Source: Hofstenia miamia (Eukaryota > Xenacoelomorpha > Acoela). Taken from it: DNA of 64,000 bases. Positions 23,767-35,782 of this stretch are shown here, in pieces (within the stretch, counting starts at the first letter, position 1; each line of letters begins with the position of its first letter). The notes under the pieces were generated by a model. It made no database searches, was not told the DNA's origin, and was given only the letters and a program-made list of their open reading frames with translations. The stretch is from contig SCFE01000022.1 in NCBI GenBank assembly GCA_004352715.1, positions 130,986-194,985 of the forward strand. Reading direction: 5' to 3'. Both the position numbers and the translations under genes were made by a program.

Positions 23767-24844
23767 TCATTATCGAGTATCTCAACCGGACTGACAGGAA
23801 ATAACAGCCTTTGCAGTTGCAGTATAGCTTCAGGAAAAAACTGAAAGTTATCGCAATGAATTGTTCGTCCAGAAAGTAAATTTGTTTAAAAATCTCCAAT
23901 ATTTCTGAGTCTTAAGTTTCGAGGTGTCAAGAACAGATAAATATGCTTGCTGTAATAGAAATATTCGCTTAAGAAACTGTGTCGAATTATGAGTAAAAAT
24001 ATGCTTTATGTGTTAGACATATATATCCTAGCCCTGAATATGGTTGTGATGCTTGAAACACACTTGACAACACTTGTTGATTAAAACGGGAATTACCTAT
24101 GACATTATAGTTGTAAAATTAAACTTTTCAGTGATATCAATATAAAACCTAATTTTGTTATTGATGTAAACTTCATTGATGGTTATGATAGTAGGAATGT
24201 TTCTTTTTAATAGTAAAGTTAAAGGTTTTTTGGTTTCATCGAGCAATAACATTTAGCTACGGGTATAACGAGCTTAGTATACGGGCATGGTCAAACCAAC
24301 GGGCCTATTTCTATAGGTTCGGACCATAGTCTGGACATGGGCACTAGCCCTATTCTAGAAGATGTGTTATAAAGAACATAGATAATACATTCCTCTTTGT
24401 CACAATTTCGAGAACAGCAACAGGCGAGTGCAAGGTAGTATATGAGTTTACCTTAGATCCCAATCATATTGAAATACATCTATGGCTTCTCATCGGTACA
24501 TGCTTCAATTTCGCTGTTGAAAAAGGCGGAAAGAAATCTTAAGTGTCCTGTCAATTAAAGTGAATGCATCGGTTAATTTAAAGTAACATGCTGGCCAATA
24601 ATCAATAACTCAAAACAGATAGTAGCTTTCCGCTTCATATAAATTGAATTGTTAAAAATGTGTTTAAACTCAATTTATATAAACATATTACAATCAGGAG
24701 AAGCGGGGTTGACATATTGTTTTCACTACAATTTTGACGTTGAACAACTAGTCAGTAATGATTTCTCAACCTCCAATTAGCTTCTGATTAGAAGCAACTA
24801 ACTTCAACTTATCAACACAGGTCACGCCAACCTTATACATCATT

Positions 24845-24925
24845 GCTTGCTTCCTAGCCAAATAAGTAATTACACTAAATGTCGTGTTATTCAACATGCT
24901 GATGACACTATGCTATCTTATTTGG
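24845..24925 (+). pseudogene. Tiny LINE RT fragment
   Basis: The frame reads SQISNYTKCRVIQHADDTMLSY, containing the (Y/H)ADDT catalytic block of CR1/jockey-type RT. Nothing else of the element is recognisable around it. Confidence 0.45.
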
Positions 24926-26069
24926 TATTTTGCGTTATTTGCCCCCCCGACCACCATTCAAATATTTTTGCAAAAATAAGCTATTTTATGAAAATAATAA
25001 TTACAACCTTATCCCCTAAACCAAACCAACTCTAACTTTAAGCTAAATTCTACACTAACCCTAATCTTACCACAAAAGATAAACCTAAAATTATACAATG
25101 TTCTTCACTAAGATAGAGTGGACTCAATGAGAACATATTCATTTTGAATTACGTAAACACACCAAAACCTTTTAAAGGGCTTTTGAAACAAAGTAACTAC
25201 GTGAACAGATTGAGGGAAAGACCCTGTGTTGATTTGAATAAACATTGCCAAATCTTATAGTTGCTTTGTAAACAAACAAAAGCCACGTGGTTGAACAAAT
25301 AATTAGCATATTAATAGTAGTATATTATAATTAATTTACGATTCATGCTGAAACTTACAAATATTAATAATAAATTTGCATATCCCTTCTACATATTGTT
25401 TGGAGTATGGTTTGCGTTAGGTCTATAGTTATTGTATTGATAAACGTGCATATTTTTGCAATTATATGAGTGGGGGAGATAACGCAAAAGTACCTCTTAT
25501 CTTAATAAATCAAAATAATTGAAAATAATTTTACTGAAGTATATTACTATTTTGCCTCACTAAAATTGCGTGTTAACCAGGGTTGGAATTGGATTGGGCC
25601 TAATGTTGTGTCGGGCTCTGCCGGGCCGGACTTGGGCTGAGCTTGGGCCAGATTTTGACACAACAATTTGGCCGGGCCGGGCCTCGATGTTTTAATTTGG
25701 TAATCGAAATGCAAGAAAAAATTCATTTGAAAACTTAAACTTTGAAAATGACAAAAAACATTCTCTAAGTTTAATCAGCCTGCATTGTTTGCTGGTGCAA
25801 TACTTGAAACATCTAAATTTTGTCTGCTACATGCAAAAAAGCGTTTATGAATATTCCGTTTACTTTTTGCTGATTTAAGTTGATGTAAGGTTGATTTAAG
25901 TTTTAGTAATTATAAGAACTGATATGCTCTCTAAATGATAAAAAGGACGATTGCAATCCTGGTAATAATTAGTTGTGGTAATAATTATATTTCTAAATTA
26001 GTGATGGCGGTAGCAGGAACTTATGAAACGTGACATATATGAAATCTTAACCGTAGAGTATAGTATTCA

Positions 26070-26673
26070 GCTTGAAAAGTCATCTTTTGGGAAAATCTGT
26101 GCCATGCCGCCACATATCTATTTAAACTATATGCAAATTAAGCTAGATTACTATATTTGATTGCAAATATTTAAAATAATAAATCAAATTTATAAGAATA
26201 AATAAAAATAATAATTATGACGTGTTAAGAATTGATTGGTATTCCATTGGCATATCAGTGGCCAATATTGGCCAATGATACCAATAATGGCCCATTGGTA
26301 AACCAATAATGCATGTTACTTGGGAGGGCATAGTACTCAGCAGAGGGTTGCAATTTTTTAAGAGGGGGTTGCTTCAAAAAATAGTATTTATTACTGCAGT
26401 GGCTATAAATACCAATATTTTTTCCTTAAAACATTACATAAAGGGTTGTAGTGAAATAAATTAACAACATTTTAAATAAAATTCGTGTAAAAACTTGTCA
26501 AAATTATTTTAGTGAAACTCCAGCAGTTTTGTAGAAAGTTTAGAAATATATATACAAATTAAAAAAACACAAATTTGATCTTCACATAGAATTCATTTTT
26601 AGGAAATATTTAGATAAAAGAAGTTTATTTAGATGCATTTTTTGAAATTGGCAGTTAAGTTTTGCCATGGCCA
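26070..26673. repeat. Dispersed direct repeat, copy 2
   Basis: Second copy of 22264-22867, 3.8 kb away and nearly identical, so a recent duplication or transposition. Confidence 0.7.
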
Positions 26674-26790
26674 GTTAATAATAAAATATCTCGAGATTGA
26701 ACATATTGATAAATCGTGATCAGTTACGCCACCAATCGTCATTATCTCACTTACCATTACAATACTATACATGGCAACATTTTTATATGT
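26642..26790. repeat. Direct repeat unit 1 (about 148 bp)
   Basis: Starts gaaattggcagttaag and includes atctcgagattgaac and cgtgatcagttacgc. Repeated 262 bp downstream at 26904-27050 with few changes. Confidence 0.7.
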
Positions 26791-26903
26791 TTTACATATA
26801 AGTCTAAGCAAAATTTTAAAATATAAGCAGTTTGTTTTATAAAAAAAATACATATAGGAATTAAGGTAAACACAATTTTCTTCTTCAAATAGAATTAATT
26901 TTT

Positions 26904-27050
26904 TGAAATTGGCAATTAACTTTTGCCATGGCCAGTTAATAATAAAATATCTCGAGATTGAACATATTGATAAATCGTGATCAGTTACGCCACCAATCGT
27001 CATTATCTCACTTACCATTACAATACTATACTTGGCAACATTTTGATATG
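26904..27050. repeat. Direct repeat unit 2 (about 147 bp)
   Basis: Second copy of 26642-26790. Confidence 0.7.
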
Positions 27051-27242
27051 CTTTTTATAAAGAAGAGACACACCTCATTTACATTTGTGAGATGAAAGCG
27101 TTTAACAATTATAAGTAGAAACTAACAAAAAGTTAACGAAACCTCTCTAAGCAATTTAAGTTTACCCTATGCACAAATTTAAGACAATTTAGAAAATTTT
27201 TTTCTTCATTGGTAACATTTGTGAAAATGCACATTCAATGCT

Positions 27243-27535
27243 ATATGGGTCGTTACTTAAATAATGAAGTTTGCTTGTCTCTTTCGTTACGTTAACATTT
27301 TCTTAGAAAAATTGGACAATAGAAAATAATTGATTTTAGCAATAGATTTGCAGTTGTAGAGAAGCTACAACTCTTTGCATGTGTGATGCAATGCATATAG
27401 TTAGAAGTAAGGAATCCAGTACATAATTCATGCACTGATAATGGTTTTCTTTGCATAAATGTAAATCTACAGACATTCAATTTTAACGTAACGAAAGAGA
27501 CAATCAAACTTCATTATTTAAAAAATAACCCATAT
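27243..27535. mobile_element. Foldback/MITE-like element with 53-bp inverted repeats
   Basis: The left arm 27243-27295 and right arm 27483-27535 are reverse complements over 53 bp with about six mismatches (shared core GTCTCTTTCGTTACGTTAA). The 187-bp spacer has no recognisable coding sequence. Family unknown; no convincing target duplication. Confidence 0.6.
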
Positions 27536-28704
27536 GGTAGACAAATGCAATCATTTGCAGGAAGGTCTCACGTTTGCTCGAGGCCTATGGCTCTGAATGA
27601 CACTTTTATTATAGGAAAGTTAACAATGCAATTTGAATTTAAACAATTGAATTAGCATTGCTGGCGGACAAAAGCGGATATGAAACTATGCAGATATTGA
27701 TCAATACATTATGAAAATTGTCCAATCAAATTAACATTGTAGTGCTTATGTGCCTGTACGAGGCAAAAGCTACGGTCAGTAAAAGAAAAATAATTTGGAC
27801 CGAATAATTGGTATTTTGAAATGGGCTTGGGCCCAAAATATCGGCCCAATTTTAACTCTGATGCTGTGCCTAACTTTTTGCTTTACTTAACCATGCCGTG
27901 CCTTGGCCCAATAATCTATGGAATATGCAAGCGTCTAAAACTCACAATTATTTTTACAATTTTCTGTTCATAATATACTAAATGCTAGTTCCTGTTTAAT
28001 AACACAAATTTTTCTTAGAAATAGATATGCACAGAAAGTGCATTGCAGGAATTTGTAAAATGCAACAATATTCCTATTTTTAATCCCGCCTTTATGCGAT
28101 AGAATCCCTGTTTGACTTTTTGAAGAATTTCAAATCATTGTTTACAGATATATTAGGTATTATGTGATTTTTGTCGAACTGTGGCGAGGCATATTAGTAC
28201 ATAATGAATAATTTACTGCTTGTAATTTAACATTTCTAAATTTATAGTTTACGTTCTAATTATTTCATTATTTTTCTATGCAGTAAGCGTTTTCTAATAT
28301 ATTAGTTACCTTGACTTAAATTTCCATACATTTAATTAGAATAAGTAAACCTTATATCAAAACTTTTTCAAAAATATTAGTTTTTTGTTTTTCACTGGTT
28401 ACTTCTAGTAAATATGAATATTTTAGTGTTATTTTTAAGGCATCACATTAATAGGAGCAGATCATAATATGTTTATATAAAAACAAAGTGAATACTTGTG
28501 TTTTAGGAATCTGGCATAAAAGATATATTTTTGAACAAAGTTGTTTTTTCCAACATTTATAGTAAGTTTGTCAAACAAAATACAACAATTACACTTGTAT
28601 TCCTCTGATTTGTTACTAGAATTAGATATTTTAGAAAAGGCGTGCCATACCAAGCTTCCAAAAATCAGGTTACTGTATGACTTCTTAATGAAAAAGCAAT
28701 AAAA

Positions 28705-28710
28705 TTTATT
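28705..28710 (-). promoter_or_regulatory. Poly(A) signal AATAAA of the SH2-adaptor gene
   Basis: AATAAA on the minus strand, 40 bases past the stop codon at 28750-28752. Confidence 0.5.
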
Positions 28711-28749
28711 TCGGATTAAAAAAACATGTGTACATTTAAAATCAAAAAT

Positions 28750-28845
28750 TTATACAAGTTTCTGGAGCTTCACTTTGTTTCCTCCCTCCATGACGATGCT
28801 GTTTTTTTCATGAAATGAGACGAGTTCTTCTAGTGAGGCAAACGA
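28750..28845 (-). CDS. SH2 adaptor, last exon
   Basis: Acceptor ttttag, 31 codons plus TAA, phase 0. SFASLEELVSFHEKNSIV completes the SH2 C-terminal helix and strand, and the protein ends GNKVKLQKLV. Confidence 0.85.
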   Translation of the reverse strand, partial: SFASLEELVSFHEKNSIVMEGGNKVKLQKLV

Positions 28846-31800
28846 CTAAAACAACCGCAAATAAATGAAAATTCAAAAATGAAAATGTGTGACGTTTTTT
28901 CAATGAAAAATTAAATTTGTCTAAACTTTGCTGTGCATTTGTGTTTAACCCTAAATTGCCTATTGTACCCTTAAATGCACAAACCATTTTGGGCCCATAA
29001 AAAATAAATTTGGAGAATCCTGAGATTTGTGCATATCTATGCGTAAGTGTGGTTCTCTCTTATTTTGAAAATTTGTCCCTGTGTTTCAAGTACATGATAC
29101 TAAATTTTTTAAATGGAAAATCTGATAATCAGGTAATCTAAAGCATTTCAAGAGACAACCCAATTCCCCTCGATAGGGGCTCGGGGGCTTTAAGACAGGT
29201 GCATGCATTAACCCATTTCTTATCAAGGTCCTCAAATGAGGATCATATCCTTAAATGTATGACTTATGATTCTTTTTGATTTCATCCCAATTTCACTTAT
29301 TGATCCTTTAAATCTTTGGTATTTCTAATGCTTTGCTGTTTCAGCATTGCTTTTACTGTTGTTTCCCATTTTTATTACGTCCAATTTGTTCACATTTTTT
29401 GATAATTCCTTAAGTACGTCTCTCAATATACATATTTTATTCTTGTGCATCACTGACTTCAACATAAATTTGACCGCCTTATATTCGTTGTGTGATTGAA
29501 AAATTTCAAGTTTTTGACATTTTACAGTTTATAAGAAGGTCCTTAAATGGAGACCACACGAAATACCATAAGATAACACTTCAAACGTCTAATTACACAT
29601 GAAATTCTTATAAAATGCTATCTAAAAGTACAATATCTGAGAAAAATCCCCAATTCCAAAGGATTTAAGTATGGCTGGTATGGAATGGGTTAAGAATGAA
29701 TATGAAAGAATGAAGATTTTCTATCTAGTGTTGATTTCAGATATTATAAATCTTTATTATTTAGTGAGTTTTGTGCGCTTAAAAGAATATTACAGAAGCC
29801 ATTTCAAATTAGAAAATATAAATTGAAAACAGATCTAATATTTTAAATAATTTTCAATAGGCATAGAAACTCGGTTAAAACCAAAGTAACAGTTACAAGT
29901 ACAACCAAATTTGCATAGTTTATTTAAACAGCTGTAACTGCTAGTATACGTTTCTGTTATGAGTTAAATTAAAAAGAAAAAAAAATCAAATCTAGATTTT
30001 TAATGTTTTCTTGTTCTAGGAAATAAATAATTAAAAACAGATTGCCATTTGTAAGCCGCTAAAACGTTCAAATTTATTTATATTTAAATTTCTCAGAAAG
30101 CAAATAATCTTTCAAATTATATTACTTTTCACACTGAAGAAATAGTGTTTGGTATGTCCATTGTAACTATACTGCAAAATTTTGAAAATATGACCACTTT
30201 TTTCAAAATATTTCTTTGATGAGAAGAAGAAATTTAAAACTCATGTGAAGAACATTTTGCTACAAGATAAAAAATTGATTTTTTACAATAGCTCTTGAAA
30301 GCAAACTGGAAAATTATCAAATTATCAAAAGTTGTATTAAATTTGAATATTGGTAAACATAAATTGCTTTTTTTAATATAAAAGAATTCTTAGAATCCAA
30401 ATAAAATTATTTTTAATAATAATAATAATAATGAATAATGAGATTGTGAATCGTGCTTTTTCTCAAATATATCAAGCAAAGTGGCAATGAGTTGGATCTG
30501 GGCTGAAGTTGGGACTTGGTTTCAAAAAGGCTGCCATTTTTCATTTTTATATGGTCGGCGTTTTTTAATTTCATTTGGATGTGGGTCAGGGAATTTTTAT
30601 TTTAAATGGTCCTGGGCTGGTATTGTTGTTTTACAAACGCCAAGAAATGAACCCAAAAGATTTACTTGGTCTTGGTCAAAATATGTTGGAGTGTTGGTAA
30701 AAATGCATGTATTTGAAAAAAGATATAAATAAAATGGTATACCTAAAAAAATTTGCAATAAATTCAGTTTAAAAAAATCAAAAAAACTACCTTTTCATCC
30801 CCTTTGTAATTACCCAAAGCATACCGATGATCTTCACGAAAACGAATTTTTAAGGTAACGACTTTGTCAATCCATAAGCACAAAGTATATGGATGGGATC
30901 TGGGGTTTGAGCTGTGGCGAATAAGAAACCCACAAATCTAAACATTTGAAGATTTAAATTTTGATAGATACGTTGAGGGAACCATAGAAACGCAAATTTC
31001 ATTAGCGAAAGTTATGTTGAAAATAGAAAACTAAATTTTTATATAACATGCAACCTGTAGAACGAGCAAAGACATTTTGTTTTAACATTAAATTTTATAT
31101 TTTTTGACATTATTTCAGAAAATAACTTCAAAGTTCAACAAATCCAAAGTGGCGTAATTAAACATTTTCAAATTGAATCTATATCGATTTTTAAAGTTTA
31201 TGCAATTGAATTTTTAATATGTAAATTAAAAGCTGCTCTTTTCGTAAAACTATCCAAAGTTCTTATGAATATTGTCAAAATATTATCTGATTGAAATATA
31301 TTGTTTGGCCCAATATCAACGAATCAATGGTATCGTCCGCCTTCATCGTATCGCCCTATAATGTAATTGGTTGTTCTACGAAACTCTCCCATGTGCCTGA
31401 TGAAGTATTTAACTATCTATGTGAAAGTATTACCGTTCTAAGGCTCATTTGAGCCCTGTGCTCAAAGAAAGAAATGCACACTACTGAATGGTGTCAAGTG
31501 AGTGTAATTTGAGGGTGAACATGCAGAGAGCACAGTTTCACCCTGTGGTGGATTTTGAATGTCTTTATTAGTTGATGAATAATAAACAGATTAAAAAAAG
31601 GCTTGGCATCAACATAAAAGTTTTTCCAAAGAGTAGCAGATAAAATATCACAGTCTGAGTATTCTTAAGGTTTTATCAATATCTTGTGCAGACGTCAATA
31701 TAAACATACCAGTTTTTCTCTTTTTACGATTTCTTCAGCGGAAATATTTGATTTCTTATAAAACCAAGGATGTTTTGTAACCTAAAAAAATGTTTTTACA

Positions 31801-34135
31801 CAACCTATTATTTAAACACTTACGTCACTAATCACATCTCGACCGTCATTTGATTCGAAACAAGCAATGTAATCACATACTTCGTCATTGTCAGCAGGAG
31901 CATTGTAGAGTTCATGCTAAAATAATGGTAAAAGCTATAAACAACCAAATTTATGCATAGACAAATTTTATCTACTACATGTATAAGCTTGCTGATTCAC
32001 AAAAAGTTTGAAATGTATTCTATACAAATTTTCTTGAACTAAATTAACACTAGTTAGCACAAATAACATAAAAATGTATTTTCAGGGGCATAAAAATATA
32101 GACGTCAAAGAAGATGAAATTTAAAAAAGGGCTTTTTAAACAATAAGAGTCAAAGCAATATATTTGCTAAAAAAAAGTACAATTTTAGAACTACAAACTA
32201 AAAATACATGCATAATATAAAATAAAATTTCAAAAAGATCTGTCATATTCCCAGTTTAAAAATTCCTCTCCAACCCAAGAGAGTGCTCCTGCAGGGCTCT
32301 AAGAAGAAAGCATACATCGCAATGAAACTTGACTTAGAATCAAACAAATAAGGAGAATAGCAGAGATGATTCCGGTATTGAGAATCGTGTTGATCGACTT
32401 TAGGATCTCGTTATTGTTGTTCAATAATCACATACAGTAAATCATTGATTAATACTGAAAATAAATATTATGTGAAATCAAAAACATCTAAAGTATTTTG
32501 CAATGAAAATTTGAGTTGGCAAATTCTAGAATTTTTGTATTGGATTGAATTGGACAGCAAATCTAAACAATGGACATGCCTGGCTGAGGTGGACCGAGTC
32601 AAATTTACATTATTAGAAATTGATATACGAAAAAAATGAAAATACGTGATTCAAACGGCGGTAACCACTAACCAGACTTGTCAACGAGCCGAGCTTCTAA
32701 CGAGTATTGGATATACAACGAGCCCAAAACGAGCCGTTTTTAAGCACACCAAATTTATAGTCCTGCTTGTTAATTTGATTATGCAGATTTTTCTTATGTT
32801 TTCATTCAATATTCCTTACTTTTAATCTTATTTTAGAAATGTTTATTAAATAATATGAAGAGCCTTAGAAAATGAAAACACTTGAAACGCACATTTCCAG
32901 CATCATTTGCAAAGTTTTTTTAAGTAAATTTTTCTGCTTGAAGAAAGCTGTAAGAAAACGTAGGAAAAACTTTATGTAAAATTCAAAAACGCTGAAAGTT
33001 TAAGGTAAAAATAAAGACTTGCTTTTCAATTCTTTATAAAACAACAAATTTGTAGAAAATCTAATATATATGAACTATAAGTCACTGAAATGCTGTTGAT
33101 CTCGAGCTTCTTTTATCAAATCGAGCTTTAATTCATTCCACTCTACCAAGTTTACGCATGTAATAAATAGCAAATAAATGAAAACATTACACTTAAAAAT
33201 ACATACTATTTCAGTAGATGCAGATTGTGAAGAGCAATCTTTATAATCACCCGATTGGCGTTTTTCATTTGGTAATAGAGCCGGTGGCCGTAGACCGGAA
33301 TCGACGCTACATTTACGTGGTCGAATCTCTATTGGTGATAATGGAAGACGTAAATTATCAATTGAAAACGATCTTGGCCTATTAGGCTTATTTGGAAGAA
33401 GACACTTCGTAGGCTCATGAGATCTGTCCGGACTAATTGATTCCATTTTGAAATGGCAATTATCGTTGTCATCATCATTATCAATAGGCATTTCATATAT
33501 GTCATCATTTTTGGTGTCTGAGATATTTCTAACCTTAGTAGTAGAACTACTTTCAGGAATTAAATAAACGTCTTCATTCCCGAGCGGTGGAGGCTTACTT
33601 GGTGCAGTAAATTTATTAGTGGAAACTGAATAGTGGCTATATTTAGATGTTTTAAGGTCTGGAACCTCAAATATTCTTAGATGCCTATCATCTGAATCCC
33701 TTGATGCATCATGTATGGCAACAAGGTCATCTTTCTTATCAGGTTTATTAACAGTTTTGGATGCAATAGACAAGTTTTCAGTTTCAGGAGAAAGTATTTG
33801 TGTGGCGCCACCTGAATTTGATTTTTGAAATGACGATCTCATTTTATTAAGATTTTTCATTTCAGAAATTACACCATTCAAATTATCCGTATAAAAAGAT
33901 GGTTTTCCATTTAATGGGATTTTGGTTGATTTATTTGATGGTATCGAGTAATTATCGTCGTTTTGCTTTTGAACAGTATTTACATCTTTAGAAAACGAAT
34001 GTGACGATGAACGACCTAAAAAGTCTTTGTCGCCAATTTTAGATGTACTTTGTAGCCTTTGTAGCACAGGAATTGCATTTTTTGGAGAATTTCCACCGTT
34101 TTCAAACTGTTTCAAGCGATCCTTTACAGAAATTA
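28750..34135 (-). CDS. SLP-76/BLNK/CLNK-type SH2 adaptor (5' incomplete, exons joined)
   Basis: Five minus-strand exons splice in a consistent frame: 34135-33207, 31916-31824, 31781-31710, 30937-30791, 28845-28750. They give about 444 residues with the start missing. The first exon is disordered and polar, with YLIP and YEMP sites and proline patches. The second adds an acidic YNAP. The last three form one complete SH2 domain: PWF at its start, SAEE in helix A, GFLIR with the phosphotyrosine-binding Arg, the YALG strand, and SLEELVSFHEKN in helix B, then a stop. Proteins of this family are cytosolic scaffolds: tyrosine kinases phosphorylate their YxxP sites downstream of receptors and the SH2 domain recruits partners. 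Architecture and C-terminal SH2 position fit SLP-76/BLNK; the exact orthologue is not determinable. The first exon begins in phase 2, so at least one upstream coding exon exists. A piggyBac-type MITE sits in the last intron. Confidence 0.85.
29212..29689. mobile_element. piggyBac-type MITE (family D) in the SH2-gene intron
   Basis: 478 bp flanked by TTAA on both sides (29208-29211, 29690-29693), the fixed piggyBac target. Ends read CCCATTTCTTATC and, inverted, CCCATTCCATACC. A near-palindrome GGTCCTCAAATGAGGATC (29227-29244) is just inside the left end, and GGTCCTTAAATGGAGACC (29539-29556) lies 133 bp from the right end. No coding sequence, so it must move by a transposase supplied elsewhere. 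Confidence 0.8.
30791..30937 (-). CDS. SH2 adaptor, SH2 exon 2 with FLIR
   Basis: Acceptor gtttag, donor AAG|gtagtt, 49 codons, phase 0. Reads GFLIRHSSNPRSHPYTLCLW, then VVTLKIRFREDHRYALG. The Arg of FLIR is the essential phosphotyrosine contact, and it is intact. Confidence 0.9.
31710..31781 (-). CDS. SH2 adaptor, SH2 exon 1
   Basis: Acceptor tttttttag, donor CTG|gtatgt, 24 codons, phase 0: VTKHPWFYKK then SNISAEEIVKREKL. Holds strand A and helix A of the SH2 fold. The usual Arg at position alphaA2 is not evident. Follows a 42-bp intron. Confidence 0.85.
31824..31916 (-). CDS. SH2 adaptor, acidic YNAP exon
   Basis: Acceptor ttttag, donor gtaagt, 31 codons, phase 0. Contains HELYNAPADNDEVCDYIAC. 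A weaker donor-like gtgatt 12 nt upstream was rejected because gtaagt is better and the 16.6 kb copy has a donor at the same place. Confidence 0.8.
33207..34135 (-). CDS. SH2 adaptor, large YxxP-containing exon
   Basis: Acceptor catttag, donor GAAATA|gtatgt, 929 bp (2 nt plus 309 codons). It starts ISVKDRLKQFE and carries NEDVYLIPES and DDIYEMPIDNDDD, two acidic YxxP sites typical of SH2 ligands, then RPRSFSIDN and RPPALLPNEKRQ. The minus-strand frame stays open on both sides of the exon, but splice signals and the paralogue at 18636-19117 fix its limits. Confidence 0.8.
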
Positions 34136-34816
34136 CTAAATGTGTTAAATTACAATATATATATACATGAATGTATATATATATATATATATATACTGTA
34201 TATATACATATATATATATATATGAGATGTTTAATAAGATTGAGCATAAATAATACATTCCTCTTCTTCACAATTTCGAGAACAACAGGCGAGTGCGAAG
34301 TGTCGTGTCAATTAAAGTGCATGCATCGTTTAGTTAAAGTAACATGCTGGCCAATAATCAATAATTTAAAATAGATTGTAGACTTCCGCTTCATACAAAT
34401 TGACTTGTCAAAAATTGTGTTCAAACTCAATTTATATAAACATATTACAATCAGGAAAAATGGGGTTGATATAGTGCTTGCACTACCCTTTTGACATACG
34501 TCAATATTCGATTTCGTAATTCAATAAAGGCATTTTTTTGTAAATAAATGTACAATAATAAAATGTTTAATCATTTAAAGAGAAACTGGTAATGTTGTTT
34601 TCTATAAGAAGTTTTTGATTGTATAACATGTTTCTTTGTACCTGCACATGCTCATGTTAATACCACACATACCCACGGATGGCAAACTCAACAGAGCTGT
34701 CGCCGTTCTCGGTTTTAGAAAACGGCATGGCACGGATTTTTCTTGAACTTTCTGATGTAAGTAAAACCTTCTTGGGTGTTGCCTGAAGTCATTGGTAACT
34801 CAAAATCTTGGAGCAG
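34136..34816. other. (AT)n run and duplicated upstream block; no certain exon
   Basis: 34155-34225 is a (TA)n-rich run directly upstream of the exon acceptor. 34250-34480 is a copy of 24365-24715, so the gene's 5' flank was duplicated as well. A possible but unproven upstream exon lies at about 34261-34300. Confidence 0.4.
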
Positions 34817-35782
34817 CTATTCTTCAAAAATGTAGAAATCGGATCTTGACAACATAATGTTGCAAGAGCCTTTTATAAGAGTAACTGACAAGTTTTGCAT
34901 AATATGACCCAGCGAGTTAGAAAAACTAGTATAAGTGGAACTTCGACATTGTTCAAGTTTTGAAATGCGTGTCATTGTTTTAATGGCAGTGTTTGACCAT
35001 CCTCCTAAGACTTCAGCTGCTAGGGGTACAAACAGAATCCCTTCTTTTTCATATGAAATTGCATGAGTTTGATATTTCCTCTCTTCTGTTTGGCTTATAC
35101 TGTAACTTGCTTCTGAAGATGCATGACGTATATTTGATGGTTGCAACGAAGAAGTTACAGTGACATCTAGGCAGCCAAGCCACGAAGGAAGGAAAATATC
35201 GCCAGGGCGGGATAGACTATTTGATATTAAACCCTTTTTTTCAAATGCTGGTGACAATCCTGCAGAACTACAAATAGAATATATGCGGTCACGTAAACGA
35301 TCATGTCTACTAATCCTATCACCATTACCATTGCAAGAGACTGCGTGATCACCCCACATATCCTGAATACCAGAAGAACAGAATTGGCATTTGCGTTCAG
35401 TTGCAAATAACTGTAATCCTAGACGATAATGGGAAGCAACTCGAAATTCTTCTGGTCGAAGGTGAAGGCCAAGTTTCTTTATTGGTGCAACTGTTAACCA
35501 AGAACCGGCATATGGCAATGAAAGGGACTGAAGTAGTGCTTTTTCACGAAGAGAAGAAACATTAGAAATAAGGTTTTTGAACTTTTCATTATCAAATGAT
35601 TGTTGAAGAGTTCGTTGAGTTAGAGAAGAAGTTTGAAGTTCTTTGGACATATCAATAAGGAATTTGTTCTCAGGGAGATTGAGTAGATCAATACCGGTAA
35701 GATCCCTCACTAACTTAGCTGAAGCAAATAATGACCCAGTATAAGCTGATTTGTGAAGCTCTGAAATATGACGAATGCCCAT
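34817..35782 (-). pseudogene. RT C-terminus with zinc knuckle and restriction-like endonuclease-like region
   Basis: 321-codon open frame. CQFCSSGIQDMWGDHAVSC gives a C-X2-C...H-X4-C knuckle, followed by RHDRLRDRIYSICSSAGL, SRPGDIFLPSW and LGCLDVTVTSSLQ. These resemble the CCHC, (R)PD and D-containing strand of restriction-like endonucleases in R2/R4-type elements, with one inserted Gly in the PD pair. Such a domain would nick target DNA. The end matches the family's usual stop shortly after the conserved SLGHIMQNLSVTLIKG block. Upstream the same protein continues through a stop to about 36160. Confidence 0.65.

Larger units (their letters stand above)
25578..27862. mobile_element. Candidate hAT-like element with GGGCC-rich ends
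   Basis: Left end reads CAGGGTTGGAATTGGATTGG then GGCC-rich sequence. In inverted orientation the right side reads CAGAGTTAAAATTGGGCC then more GGCC words. The CAGRGTT start and shared AATTGG block suggest terminal inverted repeats, but the flanking 8 bases do not match and no transposase is visible. The limits are a suggestion only. The interior holds repeat copy 2 (26070-26673) and the foldback at 27243-27535. Confidence 0.3.

Noticed and set aside
27292-27507. 71-codon minus-strand frame as a hAT transposase fragment
   Set aside because: Resemblance too weak, and the frame spans the foldback spacer.
30481-30732. Open frame of 83 codons on the plus strand
   Set aside because: Lies opposite the intron before SH2 exon 2; Trp/Phe-rich with no homology seen. 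The GGxCTGG words look like a GC-rich repeat patch.
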